DNA from: Bacillus thuringiensis
Lineage (GTDB): Bacteria > Bacillota > Bacilli > Bacillales > Bacillaceae_G
DNA length: 64,000 bases
NCBI RefSeq assembly: GCF_001182785.1
Contig: NZ_CP012099.1
Coordinates: forward strand, 2,602,501-2,666,500
Reading direction: 5' to 3'
Under the pieces are notes generated by a model. The model was given only the letters and a program-made list of their open reading frames with translations, searched no databases and was not told the origin of the DNA. Positions 8,013 through 17,160 of the stretch are shown in pieces; position 1 is the first letter of the stretch, and every line of letters starts with the position of its first letter. A program made the translations under genes and the position numbers.

Positions 8013-8975
8013 TTAAATTTCCTTCCACCAATCTGATGAAGGATAATTTGTAGATTTAAACGTAATAGATTCGCCAATTTGAGGCGTTGTAATTTTAACT
8101 CCTAAACGGTTAGCTTCTTTCGTAACACGTTCTATCGGGTCACTCCATTCGTGTAATGCTAACGTAAAAGCACCCCAATGAATCGGAAGAAGTAATTCTC
8201 CTTTAACATCAATATGAGCTTGTACCGTTTCTTCAGGCAACATATGAATCGCAGACCACCTCGGATCATATTGCCCGCATTCCATTAATGTAAGATCGAA
8301 TGGACCGTATTTATCACCAATTTCCTTAAAGTGAGGGGCATAACCGCTATCACCACTAAAGAAAATTTTAGTCTCTTGACCAAGAATAAGCCATGAACAC
8401 CATAATGAACGATCTCTATCTGTCATACCACGTCCAGAGAAATGCCTTGCAGGTGCACATACTAACTTAATATTATCAAACGTAATTTCGTCCCACCAAT
8501 TATGCTCACTAATTTTACTAGGCGAAACACCCCATTTAATAAGATATTGTGCAACTCCAGTTGGAACATAAAAGTGCTTTGCGCGATCTTTTAACTGCAT
8601 AATACTTTTGTAATTCAAATGATCATAGTGATTATGAGAAATGATAATCGCATCAATTTCTTGAAGGTCATCACGTTCTAAAGAAAAAGCACCACTATAG
8701 CGTTTACTATTAAACAAAGGAAATGGGGAAGAGGCATCTCCAAACATCGGGTCTAATAACAGTTTTTTACCTTCGATTTTCAAAAGAGAAGCAGAATGGC
8801 CAAACCATGTAACACTCTCTAACGATTCATTATCTTTATTTGATAAAACGATAGGCAAATCCTTTATAGGACGCAGCTTTGATTTTATTTTAAAGTAATC
8901 CGTCATTAAACTTATAATATCTTTCGGTTTAAAACTCATATCAGTATGAATTTGATTTGTATATTTCTTATTCAT
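8013..8975 (-). CDS. MBL-fold metallohydrolase (UlaG/NAPE-PLD-like)
   Basis: A 320-residue metallo-beta-lactamase-fold enzyme. The zinc motif SHNHYDH is at residues 113-119, followed by APARHFSGRG, FSGDSGY and PIHWGAF, which supply the other metal ligands. The phrase WFGHSASLL near residue 57 and the order of motifs are those of the UlaG/NAPE-phospholipase D-like branch. These enzymes cleave phosphodiesters or lactones; the substrate cannot be read off. AAGGAG precedes the ATG. There is no signal peptide, so it is probably cytosolic. Confidence 0.87.
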   Translation of the reverse strand: MNKKYTNQIHTDMSFKPKDIISLMTDYFKIKSKLRPIKDLPIVLSNKDNESLESVTWFGHSASLLKIEGKKLLLDPMFGDASSPFPLFNSKRYSGAFSLERDDLQEIDAIIISHNHYDHLNYKSIMQLKDRAKHFYVPTGVAQYLIKWGVSPSKISEHNWWDEITFDNIKLVCAPARHFSGRGMTDRDRSLWCSWLILGQETKIFFSGDSGYAPHFKEIGDKYGPFDLTLMECGQYDPRWSAIHMLPEETVQAHIDVKGELLLPIHWGAFTLALHEWSDPIERVTKEANRLGVKITTPQIGESITFKSTNYPSSDWWKEI

Positions 8976-9271
8976 TCGTTCTCCTTTTTACGATTAACAA
9001 TTTACGTATGTTGTTATTGTAGCTATTTGTAGTTTAAACTATATTATTTTACCTTTCATCTAAAATGCCTTGTATTTCATAAATTCGTCAAATTCATTAT
9101 TTGTATCTATAAAGTACAAATCGCACAGCAGCAGCTAAGACAAATATTAAGTACATGTAAATTGTTTTTATTTAGTAAATTCCTTCTTATACGCAACGAA
9201 GAACATACGTTTCGTTGTATGTTATAGAAGAAAATATGTCTCTAATAAAAGAAAGGAAGGAGAGGATGTAA

Positions 9272-10249
9272 GTGCACATAGAACGAAAAAAGAAATCAAA
9301 ATGTAAACTATCAAAATCTGAAATCATGCATTTGTATATTGAAGGGAAGAGCACCTCAGAAATCGCTATGCTTGCTAATGTGTCTGCAAGGTATATTCGT
9401 ATGGTTCTAACAGACAACAACGTTCCAAGGCGAGCTATAGGGAGCTGGAAGAGAAAGTATGACATAAAAGAAGATTATTTTAAAACTTGGTCAAATAATA
9501 TGGCTTATATATTAGGGTTTATAGCAGCAGACGGTGCTATACCAAAAGAAAATCAATGTGTCAGTATATCACAAAAAGAAAGTTATATTTTAGAAGATAT
9601 AAAACAAGAACTAAACACCAACCAGCCACTATATCGAAATAAAAAAACAGGCGTATATATGCTAAACATTAATAGCAAAGTAATAAAAGACGATCTAATG
9701 AATATTCACGGAATCATGCCATGTAAATCTTTTAACATTGAATTTCCTTTAGTACCAGAAGAATATTTACATCATTTTGTTCGTGGATATTTTGATGGGG
9801 ATGGTTACGTCAAGTATGAAACTTATACAGTAAGCTTTGTAGGAGGATCATATAACTTTATGAATTCTTTAAATCAGGTACTACAAAATCAAAATTTACC
9901 AGCCGATTTACTAAATCAAAATAAACATTATCGCGTCATTTTAACCGGAAGAAAACCAATACAACTATTTTCAAAGTGGATTTATAAAGACAAAGATATT
10001 TATCTGCATAGAAAATATGAAGAATTTCAGAAAGAAAGTCTAAGTCTAGATCAATTAAAAGATCGAAAGCTAAAAAGAACTCAAGCTGCTGTTAAGCAGA
10101 GAAAACAAAATTTCCTTAAGGAATATATGAAAAATAAATGTATCGCTAAAACTTGTTCCATTTTAGAAATAAAGGAGCCAACTTTTAAAAGTTGGTTAAA
10201 AAATGATAATCAATTTAAAAAAGACTATGAAAGAATTCATTCATTATAA
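9272..10249 (+). CDS. Free-standing LAGLIDADG homing endonuclease
   Basis: A 325-residue protein with both LAGLIDADG-type motifs: LGFIAADG at residues 81-88 and VRGYFDGDG at 170-178. The acidic residues at each motif end would bind the catalytic metals, so one chain can form a full nuclease. Residues about 12-52 look like a helix-turn-helix of the resolvase/homeodomain type (SEIAMLANVSARYIRMVL), and a second helix-turn-helix is likely near the C-terminus. It is not inside an intein or a recognisable intron: it has its own GTG start with AGGAGAGG 6 bases upstream, and its own terminator. Free-standing members usually spread by cutting a nearby or allelic site. Confidence 0.85.
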   Translation: MHIERKKKSKCKLSKSEIMHLYIEGKSTSEIAMLANVSARYIRMVLTDNNVPRRAIGSWKRKYDIKEDYFKTWSNNMAYILGFIAADGAIPKENQCVSISQKESYILEDIKQELNTNQPLYRNKKTGVYMLNINSKVIKDDLMNIHGIMPCKSFNIEFPLVPEEYLHHFVRGYFDGDGYVKYETYTVSFVGGSYNFMNSLNQVLQNQNLPADLLNQNKHYRVILTGRKPIQLFSKWIYKDKDIYLHRKYEEFQKESLSLDQLKDRKLKRTQAAVKQRKQNFLKEYMKNKCIAKTCSILEIKEPTFKSWLKNDNQFKKDYERIHSL

Positions 10250-10258
10250 AAACGCAAG

Positions 10259-10288
10259 AAACCTTAGTATATCTATGCTAAGGTTTTT
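10259..10288 (+). terminator. Intrinsic terminator of the homing endonuclease gene
   Basis: A 13-bp stem (10259-10271 with 10274-10286, one G-U) and a very short loop end in T residues, 9 bases after the stop codon. Confidence 0.75.
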
Positions 10289-10384
10289 AATTTTGGATTC
10301 TTAGAGGACACTCATTTTCGTTTATAGAACTTAATAAATACATAGATTTTACAATGAATTTATTAGTAAGGAAGGGAATATGAA

Positions 10385-11467
10385 ATGCTCACTAATAATA
10401 GTCCGGAGAATATATTACATACGGCTTATGAAACTAAAATGATTTCATCTGGAGATAATTCGCCATCTATAAAAATAAAAGGAACGAAACTTCAATATTT
10501 ACTTGTATTGGTTCATCTTGGTTTTGAGTCAAATGCTATAAAAATGATGCTAAATTGGACAAATGATGAATTTGAAAAGCACGTTAATTCATTAGAAGTA
10601 GAGGGGCTATTGAAACAAACAGGAGGGAGGTACTATCCAACGTGCATGGTGATAACAGCTTGTGAAGGAAAAAAACTTTATAACCTTTGTGAACCTCTAA
10701 TTAAACCAACACTTAAGATCATTGAAAATCATTCAAATCAAATTGAATTTATTTCAAAAAGAATCGACACGTTTAATCATTTATCTAAAGAATCGTATAG
10801 TCTTTTACTGTATAGTGGTGTGTTATTAGATTTTGGACAAATAAATTACATTGAAGAAAACTATTTAAAAAAGAAACGACCTTTAAGAAATAAGAAACGA
10901 TATTATTATGCTATTCAAGAACAAGAACTAGCAGATATAGAGGCTTTCGGGATGTATGGTAATACGTATTTAGATTTAGGAGAAGTTCAAATTGGTCTTT
11001 ATGGAAATTCTCGATATTCAACATTAAATTTAATAACAGCAAATAACGAAACATTTGAAGAATATTTTCAAAACACTAATACTGATATTAATTATAAGAA
11101 AAAGCAATTAGTAAAAGGTTACGTAGCAGCAGATAGACAAATAGATTTACATTTAAATGTAGTTTATGAAAAATTAGGTTTATATCAAAATTCAAAACCT
11201 GTTATCCCTGTATTTAAATCAACAGACTTATCTATACTTAACGAAATTGCAAACACGATCAGTAAAGATTTAGTCTTATTATTTAAAGAAAACGATAAGC
11301 CTTTAAAAGAATACTTTGCGAGCAGCAGATACTCACAAGAAATAACTTATGAAGAGTTTTTTATCTGGTGGTATCACTTTTTCTATACAAAAGTAACTGA
11401 AGAATTAATAAAACAAGGTGTAATTATAACAAGCGCACAAGAAAATCAAACGTACATAATCCATTAA
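10385..11467 (+). CDS. Protein of unknown function with a winged-helix-like N-terminus
   Basis: A 360-residue soluble protein that I do not recognise. Residues about 25-85 (KLQYLLVLVHLGFESNAIKMML...VEGLLKQTGGRYYPT) have the helix-helix-helix-hairpin look of a winged helix, such as an ArsR/MarR-type module. After it come a helical linker and a large alpha/beta-like domain rich in Tyr, Asn and Lys. AAGGAAGGG lies about 9 bases before the ATG. It follows the homing endonuclease by 135 bases, separated by a terminator, so it is its own unit. Codon use is AT-rich as in the neighbours. DNA binding is an inference from the first domain only. Confidence 0.6.
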   Translation: MLTNNSPENILHTAYETKMISSGDNSPSIKIKGTKLQYLLVLVHLGFESNAIKMMLNWTNDEFEKHVNSLEVEGLLKQTGGRYYPTCMVITACEGKKLYNLCEPLIKPTLKIIENHSNQIEFISKRIDTFNHLSKESYSLLLYSGVLLDFGQINYIEENYLKKKRPLRNKKRYYYAIQEQELADIEAFGMYGNTYLDLGEVQIGLYGNSRYSTLNLITANNETFEEYFQNTNTDINYKKKQLVKGYVAADRQIDLHLNVVYEKLGLYQNSKPVIPVFKSTDLSILNEIANTISKDLVLLFKENDKPLKEYFASSRYSQEITYEEFFIWWYHFFYTKVTEELIKQGVIITSAQENQTYIIH

Positions 11468-11605
11468 TAACTTTAAATTAAAGTGCTAATATACTTTTAC
11501 AAATGTAGCAGCTAAATGGATAAATAATTATTAGTAAATAGAGGATAATCTGAAATTAAAATCTAACATATGAAGAAAATGAAATATTTAAAGGGGAGTA
11601 GAGCC

Positions 11606-12001
11606 GTGCAAAAGAAATTTATCAATCCGGAAACGATGTCACCAACTTTTGGATACTCGCATGTAGTCGAAGTTAGTAACGCTAAACGAACAATTTACAT
11701 ATCTGGACAAGTAGCGATCAATACCGATGGTCAAATAGTTGGTGTTGGCGATATAGCTATACAAACGCGACAAGTATTCGAAAACATTAAAAGTGCATTA
11801 GATACTTTGGAATTACAATTTAATGATGTAGTAAAATTAACATTTTTCTTAACAGATATTTCTCAAATGGCCACTGTTAGAGATATACGAGATCAATACA
11901 TTGATACTAAAAATCCACCAGCAAGTTCAGCTGTAGAAGTTAGAAAGTTAATTAACGATAACTTTTTAATTGAAATCGAAGCAATTGCTGTAGCAAACTA
12001 A
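11606..12001 (+). CDS. RidA family protein (YjgF/YER057c/UK114)
   Basis: A 131-residue RidA-type protein with the ISGQVAINTDGQIVG strand, the central helix QTRQVFENIKSALD, the VVKLTFFLTDISQ strand and the end NFLIEIEAIAVA. Members form trimers; RidA itself hydrolyses reactive enamines/imines released by PLP enzymes. The usual active-site Arg of true RidA (in the 'RS/RxxV' region) is not clear: ASSAVEVRKL has an Arg in that region. The GTG at 11606 is chosen over the ATG at 11570 because GGGGAG lies 7 bases before it and the fold starts there. Confidence 0.85.
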   Translation: MQKKFINPETMSPTFGYSHVVEVSNAKRTIYISGQVAINTDGQIVGVGDIAIQTRQVFENIKSALDTLELQFNDVVKLTFFLTDISQMATVRDIRDQYIDTKNPPASSAVEVRKLINDNFLIEIEAIAVAN

Positions 12002-12029
12002 TTTTAAAAACTTATTATGAATCATATCC

Positions 12030-12075
12030 ATGCAATTCGTTTAATGCGTTCATTTAAAACGAATTGCATTTTTTA
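12030..12075 (+). terminator. Intrinsic terminator of the RidA gene
   Basis: A stem of about 15 bp (ATGCAATTCGTTTAA against TTAAAACGAATTGCAT) is followed by six T. Confidence 0.8.
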
Positions 12076-12663
<588 letters not shown>

Positions 12664-12700
12664 AAAAAAATCCTCCTCACCTTCAGGAAGATTTTTTGTT
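12664..12700 (-). terminator. Terminator of the YwqG-family gene
   Basis: AAAATCCTCCT pairs with AGGAAGATTTT around a short loop. The A run at 12664-12670 gives the T tail on the minus strand. Confidence 0.75.
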
Positions 12701-12723
12701 TGCTATTATTTTATTTATATCTT

Positions 12724-13539
12724 CTAGTAACAATCCCAATTGTAAATGACATTGAAAAAATCTAGATTTAACAAATCTTCCTTACGTATAAAGAAATTAG
12801 CAACCCCAGAATCGCCCCACATAATATTTAATGAATCGTCTGTATCGATTTGCAGCAATAATATGTCATGTTGCTGGTATTTTTCTTCCCATTCTCTCGG
12901 ATCTGTCTGTGTGAAAAATGGATAACCACCAATTTTATGTCCTTGATCTTTACATAAATCATCATACAGTTCGCCTAATTCTGTATTATTTTCTTCATCA
13001 ACAATTTCTTCCCAATCAATGTTATCACTAAAAATCATTTCAAATCGATAATCTCTTGGTGTTACTGGTTGATATGCCAACTCAAACTTTAGTTTTGCTG
13101 CTTCGGGTATGATAAAATTCTCTAAATCTAAAGTGTTTAAATAACTAAAATCAGTAATAACCTTATTTAAATCTTCTATAATTGTAGAATGATAAATAAT
13201 TCGAAAGTCTTTTTGGACTGTTGGATGATCAAAATCTGCTCCAAAAAGATCTTCTTCAGCACTTATGAAAAACTGTAACATTCCATGTTGAGGCATATGT
13301 TCAATGTTTGGTATTTCTTCAAGGTTTAACTGCGCAAGTAGCATCATAGGTTGTCCGTTTGAGTCTTTAGGATGCTCTTGATCTATAGGTAAATACGGAT
13401 ATCCACCAAACTTACTTTCAAAAAGCGTTGTCTCTGCTTGAGTTCCAGACACTTTAACATACGGTTTCACACTTTCTTCTAAAATACTACGATACTGTTC
13501 TAGTTCTTTCGGAATTTGAAGTTGATACGTATTCTTCAC
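12724..13539 (-). CDS. YwqG/DUF1963 family protein
   Basis: A 271-residue acidic protein of the YwqG family. The KFGGYPYLP motif near residue 43, a second GGYPFFTQ motif near residue 204 and the MWGDSGVANFFI ending are typical. The fold is a two-lobed beta structure of unknown function; some members occur next to polymorphic toxin genes, but no toxin is seen here. The start is a GTG with GGGAGG 8 bases upstream. It stands alone, 78 bases from the DUF1992 gene upstream on the same strand. Confidence 0.85.
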   Translation of the reverse strand: MKNTYQLQIPKELEQYRSILEESVKPYVKVSGTQAETTLFESKFGGYPYLPIDQEHPKDSNGQPMMLLAQLNLEEIPNIEHMPQHGMLQFFISAEEDLFGADFDHPTVQKDFRIIYHSTIIEDLNKVITDFSYLNTLDLENFIIPEAAKLKFELAYQPVTPRDYRFEMIFSDNIDWEEIVDEENNTELGELYDDLCKDQGHKIGGYPFFTQTDPREWEEKYQQHDILLLQIDTDDSLNIMWGDSGVANFFIRKEDLLNLDFFNVIYNWDCY

Positions 13540-13617
13540 TACATTTGCCTCCCTTTAGTAATGAATTGAAAATGCCTAACTTAATTATATAGCAAGCGAT
13601 AGCTTAATTGAAAATCG

Positions 13618-14025
13618 TTAAAAATCCATTTTCACCCTCATTTTTTGCGCGCTTGGTGGACAAAGTAGATTATGTTCTAATACCTTTTTATTAATAGTTC
13701 GAATTAAATCCGCTGCTTCTGCAGTATTTGTATTTTCTTTTAGCTTTTCTTTTAAATCGTCAATTTCTTTTGAAAGCTCAATCCACCTAGGTAAAACATG
13801 ATTATTTGCTAAAGTTCTATAAAGTTGCTTTTCAGGATTGTAAGAAAGATCTTTATCAAGATTAAGAGGTTTCCCTTTACCAGGTAAATTATCAAAAGCT
13901 CCTTTCTGTTCTGCTTGTTTAACGATAGAACTAATATGATCCTCATACGTATAGGACCAAACTTTCTCATCTTTTACTAAAATCTCTTGTTTTTTTAGTT
14001 TTTTATCGAGTTCTTCCTGCTTCAT
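13618..14025 (-). CDS. DUF1992 (DnaJ C28-like) protein
   Basis: A 135-residue protein with the GAFDNLPGKGKPL motif at about residues 42-54, the signature of the DUF1992/DNAJC28-conserved domain, followed by a coiled-coil-prone helix (residues about 80-105). No J domain is present, as is normal in bacteria. The function is unknown. AAGGAGAG gives a strong ribosome-binding site. Its end lies 78 bases before the start of the YwqG gene. Confidence 0.85.
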   Translation of the reverse strand: MKQEELDKKLKKQEILVKDEKVWSYTYEDHISSIVKQAEQKGAFDNLPGKGKPLNLDKDLSYNPEKQLYRTLANNHVLPRWIELSKEIDDLKEKLKENTNTAEAADLIRTINKKVLEHNLLCPPSAQKMRVKMDF

Positions 14026-14064
14026 AGATTTTCTCTCCTTTTTATTTTAAAGTGTGGTTTTTAT

Positions 14065-14349
14065 CTATTTCAAAGCTTTCAATCCATCAAACAACTTTTT
14101 TCACCCTCACATGCTATCATGACCGTCTTGAAACTCTTCATAAGTGGTTTTGTACCCTTTATCTTTTAAAGCTCTATACAAGTGATTATTGGCCGTTAAA
14201 AGAGGTTTATTTTCAAGTTGTCCTGCTACCATATAAAAGTGAAGTTGAGTTGCATTAGAATTTATAGATGAAATTTGATTTTCAATCCAAGGAATATCGT
14301 TTTCAAAAGTTAGTTCTTCTAGCTGATTAACATGATCACAGCAATACAT
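14065..14349 (-). pseudogene. Remnant of an esterase (enterochelin esterase-like), C-terminal end only
   Basis: The minus-strand frame reads a typical C-terminal part of a PF00756-type alpha/beta hydrolase: a Phe-Tyr-Met-Val-Ala-Gly strand, then GYKTTYEEFQDGHDSM with the catalytic His in GHDS. After that Met two stop codons (TGA GGG TGA) break the frame, but the same frame goes on with KKLFDGLKALK and stops at 14065-14067. That is the usual end of such esterases. Everything before about residue 190 of the normal protein, including the nucleophile serine, is missing. It is a decayed fragment; the sequence just upstream belongs to other remnants. Confidence 0.75.
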
Positions 14350-14385
14350 GGCGGTATTCCATTTTCGTAAATTAAATAATTGAGT

Positions 14386-14531
14386 GTTTTTGCGATTGAA
14401 GATTACTTAATGCATGGATTTTTATTAAAGACAATGAAATGTTCTTGAAGATGTGAAGTTTGAGAATAATTATGAGGTAGATCAAGATGTTTTGCCCTTG
14501 CTGCAATGTGGCAGTAAGGATATTTAATTTT
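14386..14531 (+). pseudogene. Possible decayed coding remnant
   Basis: On the plus strand one frame reads AIEDYLMHGFLLKTMK and, after a shift near 14438, another reads NVLEDVKFENNYEVDQ and ends with a stop at about 14526. Both pieces look like protein but lack a start and are joined by a frameshift. No family is recognised. It abuts the truncated esterase, which suggests a deletion scar. Confidence 0.3.
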
Positions 14532-14545
14532 GATAGAATGATATA

Positions 14546-14577
14546 AGAGCCTTGCTACACTTTTGTAATAAGACTCT
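14546..14577. terminator. Hairpin, terminator-like
   Basis: AGAGCCTTGCTACA (14546-14559) pairs with TGTAATAAGACTCT (14564-14577) with G-U pairs. It lies just after the stop of the 121-residue gene but has only a weak T-run, so its strand is unclear. Confidence 0.5.
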
Positions 14578-14586
14578 TTAAATGAG

Positions 14587-14952
14587 TTATTTACTAGAAT
14601 AATTGTCTATTGCTTGAATAGAAAGTTCCAACGATTTTATTCTTCTTTCTAAAAGCGTTCTTTGAGGACTCCCAAGCTTTGACTTAACGTAAATCTTTTC
14701 AATTGATGGAAGCAAACCAATTAGAACATTACGAGCTTCTGCTAAATCTTCCTGAGTATAATGATGAGTTTCTTGCTTCCAAACACTTTCTAACATAGCT
14801 AAGCCGATACTAGCTGCTTTGAGTCTTTTTTTCACTAAAGTAGTATTTGATCCTTTTTGAGTCATCTGTGATAAGGCATTTTCAAGTTTACTAATTGTTG
14901 ACTGTAAAGATTTTATTGATTCTACTTTATCTATATTTGATACGTTTTTCAT
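14587..14952 (-). CDS. Helical protein of unknown function (121 aa)
   Basis: The protein is almost entirely helical, with heptad-like spacing of Leu and Ile (residues about 8-33 and 95-118), and is Lys/Glu rich. No signal, membrane segment or known motif is seen. AGAAGGGAT lies 11 bases before the ATG. A hairpin follows the stop. It may be a small coiled-coil adaptor; I do not recognise the family. Confidence 0.55.
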   Translation of the reverse strand: MKNVSNIDKVESIKSLQSTISKLENALSQMTQKGSNTTLVKKRLKAASIGLAMLESVWKQETHHYTQEDLAEARNVLIGLLPSIEKIYVKSKLGSPQRTLLERRIKSLELSIQAIDNYSSK

Positions 14953-15192
14953 GTTAATGTTATCCCTTCTACGTTGCTAACTTGTTTTGTTTAATGTTCA
15001 ATGAAATCCTTAAAAGTTTGATTTCACTCGAAATATTTTAACATAAATAACTAACTGTATTCGAGTTGGACAATAACTTAAAGCAAAACAGCTATTCCTC
15101 TCTCCTCCCCTGTAGCATTCTATTATATGTACTTCTTTCTTCTCATTAGAATTCCTATATAAACTAGTTGTTAATATTGAATGTTTTATGAA

Positions 15193-15226
15193 CAAAAAAA
15201 CGTACAAGTAATGTAACCTGTACGTT
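15193..15226 (-). terminator. Terminator of the YxiJ-like gene
   Basis: AAACGTACA pairs with TGTACGTTT. The A7 run at 15194-15200 gives a T tail on the minus strand, 8 bases from the stop codon. Confidence 0.75.
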
Positions 15227-15233
15227 TTCGCTT

Positions 15234-15605
15234 TTATTCAGTAAGGTAATAAAGTAATAGCTTCCTGGTCTTCTCATAACTTATGAAATCTCTATACAAA
15301 ATGGGATAATTCACAATTTCTGTTTCTAGAAAACGATATTGCGGAAACCACTCAAAAAACGATTTTCTTAACCACTTTATTTGTTGAAACGTAATGTTCT
15401 GTTCGTTTCCATTTAGTACAGAATTTAAAGTAGCTGCTGTATGCATCCAATAATGATTAAAATCAGCGTTTATACAATCATCTTCGGTAAATTTACTTTT
15501 TAAGTCTCGCTGCAATTTTGCTGTAGCACGATAAGGAAACGGTTTATGCAGTGGACTATGCATTTTCTGCAATTCTTTAAAAATAATTTGTTTTCCTAAC
15601 TTCAA
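15234..15605 (-). CDS. YxiJ-like family protein
   Basis: A 123-residue soluble protein with aromatic-rich phrases (FNHYWMHTAATLNSVL, FFEWFPQYRFLE) seen in the YxiJ-like family. In B. subtilis yxiJ lies in the wapA immunity region, so an immunity-type role is conceivable but not shown. It starts with TTG, with AGGAGG 6-7 bases upstream. That site overlaps the end of the broken patatin gene, so the two were once one translational unit. The family assignment is from memory of the pattern and is moderate. Confidence 0.6.
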   Translation of the reverse strand: MKLGKQIIFKELQKMHSPLHKPFPYRATAKLQRDLKSKFTEDDCINADFNHYWMHTAATLNSVLNGNEQNITFQQIKWLRKSFFEWFPQYRFLETEIVNYPILYRDFISYEKTRKLLLYYLTE

Positions 15606-15617
15606 CTTTCTCCTCCT

Positions 15618-16469
15618 TTATTTCTCTATCCAATTTAATAAGTTTTCATAATGATATTGAGCATCTATATACCCAAGATTATATAGATTAACGAGCTTTT
15701 CCTTATTTCTTTCTATTCCGCTTATAGGAAGCTGTACACTTGGTTGAATTACATAAAAATTATCGTTTTATTCTTCTCGATTCATATAAGATATCGTCTC
15801 ATTATAAAAACGATAATGGTCTACTAAATTCTCTGCGATTTTCGGATATTTTCTATATAAAATTTTAGCCAGGCCTGAAAATTTATTTCGCTGCTTCTCA
15901 TATCCTTCTGGCTTTGTCATAATGACAACGTTCTTTTCATAACCATCCTTTTGGGCTTTCAAAACTGGTATAGGGTCTATAATCCCTCCATCTAATAATT
16001 TTCGATTATTATATTCTACAGCAGGTGCTATAAACGGTACAGAGCTTGAGGCGCGAATGATTTTTAAAATATCGTTTCCGTGTTCTGCTTTATTATAATA
16101 AATGGCTTGTCCTGATTCGCAATCAGTCGTCCCTATGACAAACTGTTCATTACATTTTAAGAAAGTTTGAAAATCAAATGGTACAATTTTATTAGGTACT
16201 TCATCAAATAAAAAATCCATTCCGAATAATTCGCGTTTTCGAATCAAATTTCGATAAGATATATAACGGTGATCTGCTACTAGCTCTGTATTTACTTTCT
16301 TATTTCTCCCTTTTTGACGTGATAAATATGTTGCTCCCATACAGGCTCCAGCTGATACGCCGACTACATACGGAAAGAATAAGTTCTTTTCCATGAAATA
16401 TTCGAGTACACCTGCAGTATATAAACCTTTCATTCCTCCGCCTTCTAATACTAAACCTATATTCTTCAT
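15618..16469 (-). pseudogene. Patatin-like phospholipase gene interrupted by one in-frame stop
   Basis: The intact frame encodes 233 residues of a YqhO-type patatin: the oxyanion loop EGGGMKG at 9-15, the nucleophile motif GVSAG (Ser39) and the catalytic DGG (Asp160). A TAA at 15768-15770 then stops translation. In the same frame the sequence continues with NFYVIQPSVQLPISGIER and ends in NLLNWIEK with a stop at 15618-15620. This is exactly the tail expected, giving a full length of about 283 residues. One nonsense change therefore removes the last 50 residues. All catalytic residues precede it, so partial activity cannot be excluded. GAGGG precedes the ATG. Confidence 0.8.
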
Positions 16470-16648
16470 GCTATATCCCTCTGCTTCTTTTTTCTTAATT
16501 TCATATTAGCACAAGATTTTAAGATGAGGTTATATAAACTAATTACAACAATAACCAGAAACTACTAAAGTAATGTCATAATATCTTTGTGAGTAACATG
16601 TTACAATATAAGTAATTCATTCCACATATATTAAAGGAGGAATTTAAT

Positions 16649-17026
16649 ATGGGTTTATTTAGCGGTATTTTAGGAAATGCATCAAATACGAGTTCTGAAA
16701 GTGTAGAACGTGATTTAGAGAAGATTATGCTAGACGATGAAAAAGTAGAGCATGCTTATAAATTAATTCGTGATCTAATCGTATTTACAAATCGTCGTCT
16801 TATTTTAGTAGATAAACAAGGAGTAACTGGCAAAAAAACAGAATACCATTCTATTCCTTATAAAAGCATTACACAATATAGCATCGAAACGGCTGGGCAT
16901 TTTGATTTAGATGCAGAACTTAAAATTTGGGTCTCTAGTATGGAGGATCCAATTACGAAAGAATTTAAAGGTGACGATAGTATTTTAAGCATTCAAAAAG
17001 CGTTAGTAACCTTTACGACAAAGTAG
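16649..17026 (+). CDS. Bacterial PH-domain protein (PF08000-like)
   Basis: A 125-residue protein with the strand pattern of the bacterial pleckstrin-homology family: 'YKLIRDLIVFTNRRLILVDKQGVTGKKTEYHSIPYKSI' has the typical TN-R-R-L turn and the basic loop. A short N-terminal piece starts with GLFSGILGNAS. There is no membrane segment. Family members form ring oligomers and are linked to envelope stress in some genera, but the role here is unknown. AAAGGAGGAA is a strong ribosome-binding site. Confidence 0.8.
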   Translation: MGLFSGILGNASNTSSESVERDLEKIMLDDEKVEHAYKLIRDLIVFTNRRLILVDKQGVTGKKTEYHSIPYKSITQYSIETAGHFDLDAELKIWVSSMEDPITKEFKGDDSILSIQKALVTFTTK

Positions 17027-17120
17027 TGGTTTTCGTATTTTTATTCATTTTTAAAATTACCAATCCGAGTATTTTGGAAGAACATACATTATTTTTGTAT
17101 ATTTAATCTAAAATAACATA

Positions 17121-17160
17121 AAAAGGTAAAGCGTATTTTATATGCTTTACCTTTCTTTTT
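17121..17160. terminator. Bidirectional terminator between convergent genes
   Basis: AAAGGTAAAGCGTA pairs with TATGCTTTACCTTT. The minus-strand GNAT gene stops inside the stem (17147-17149). Confidence 0.8.

Noticed and set aside
9272..10249. Homing endonuclease as part of an intein or group I intron
   Set aside because: It has its own start, ribosome-binding site and terminator, and no split host gene surrounds it.
15010..15207. Minus-strand frame of 65 codons
   Set aside because: No ribosome-binding site, unlikely composition, and its upstream end overlaps the terminator at 15193-15226.
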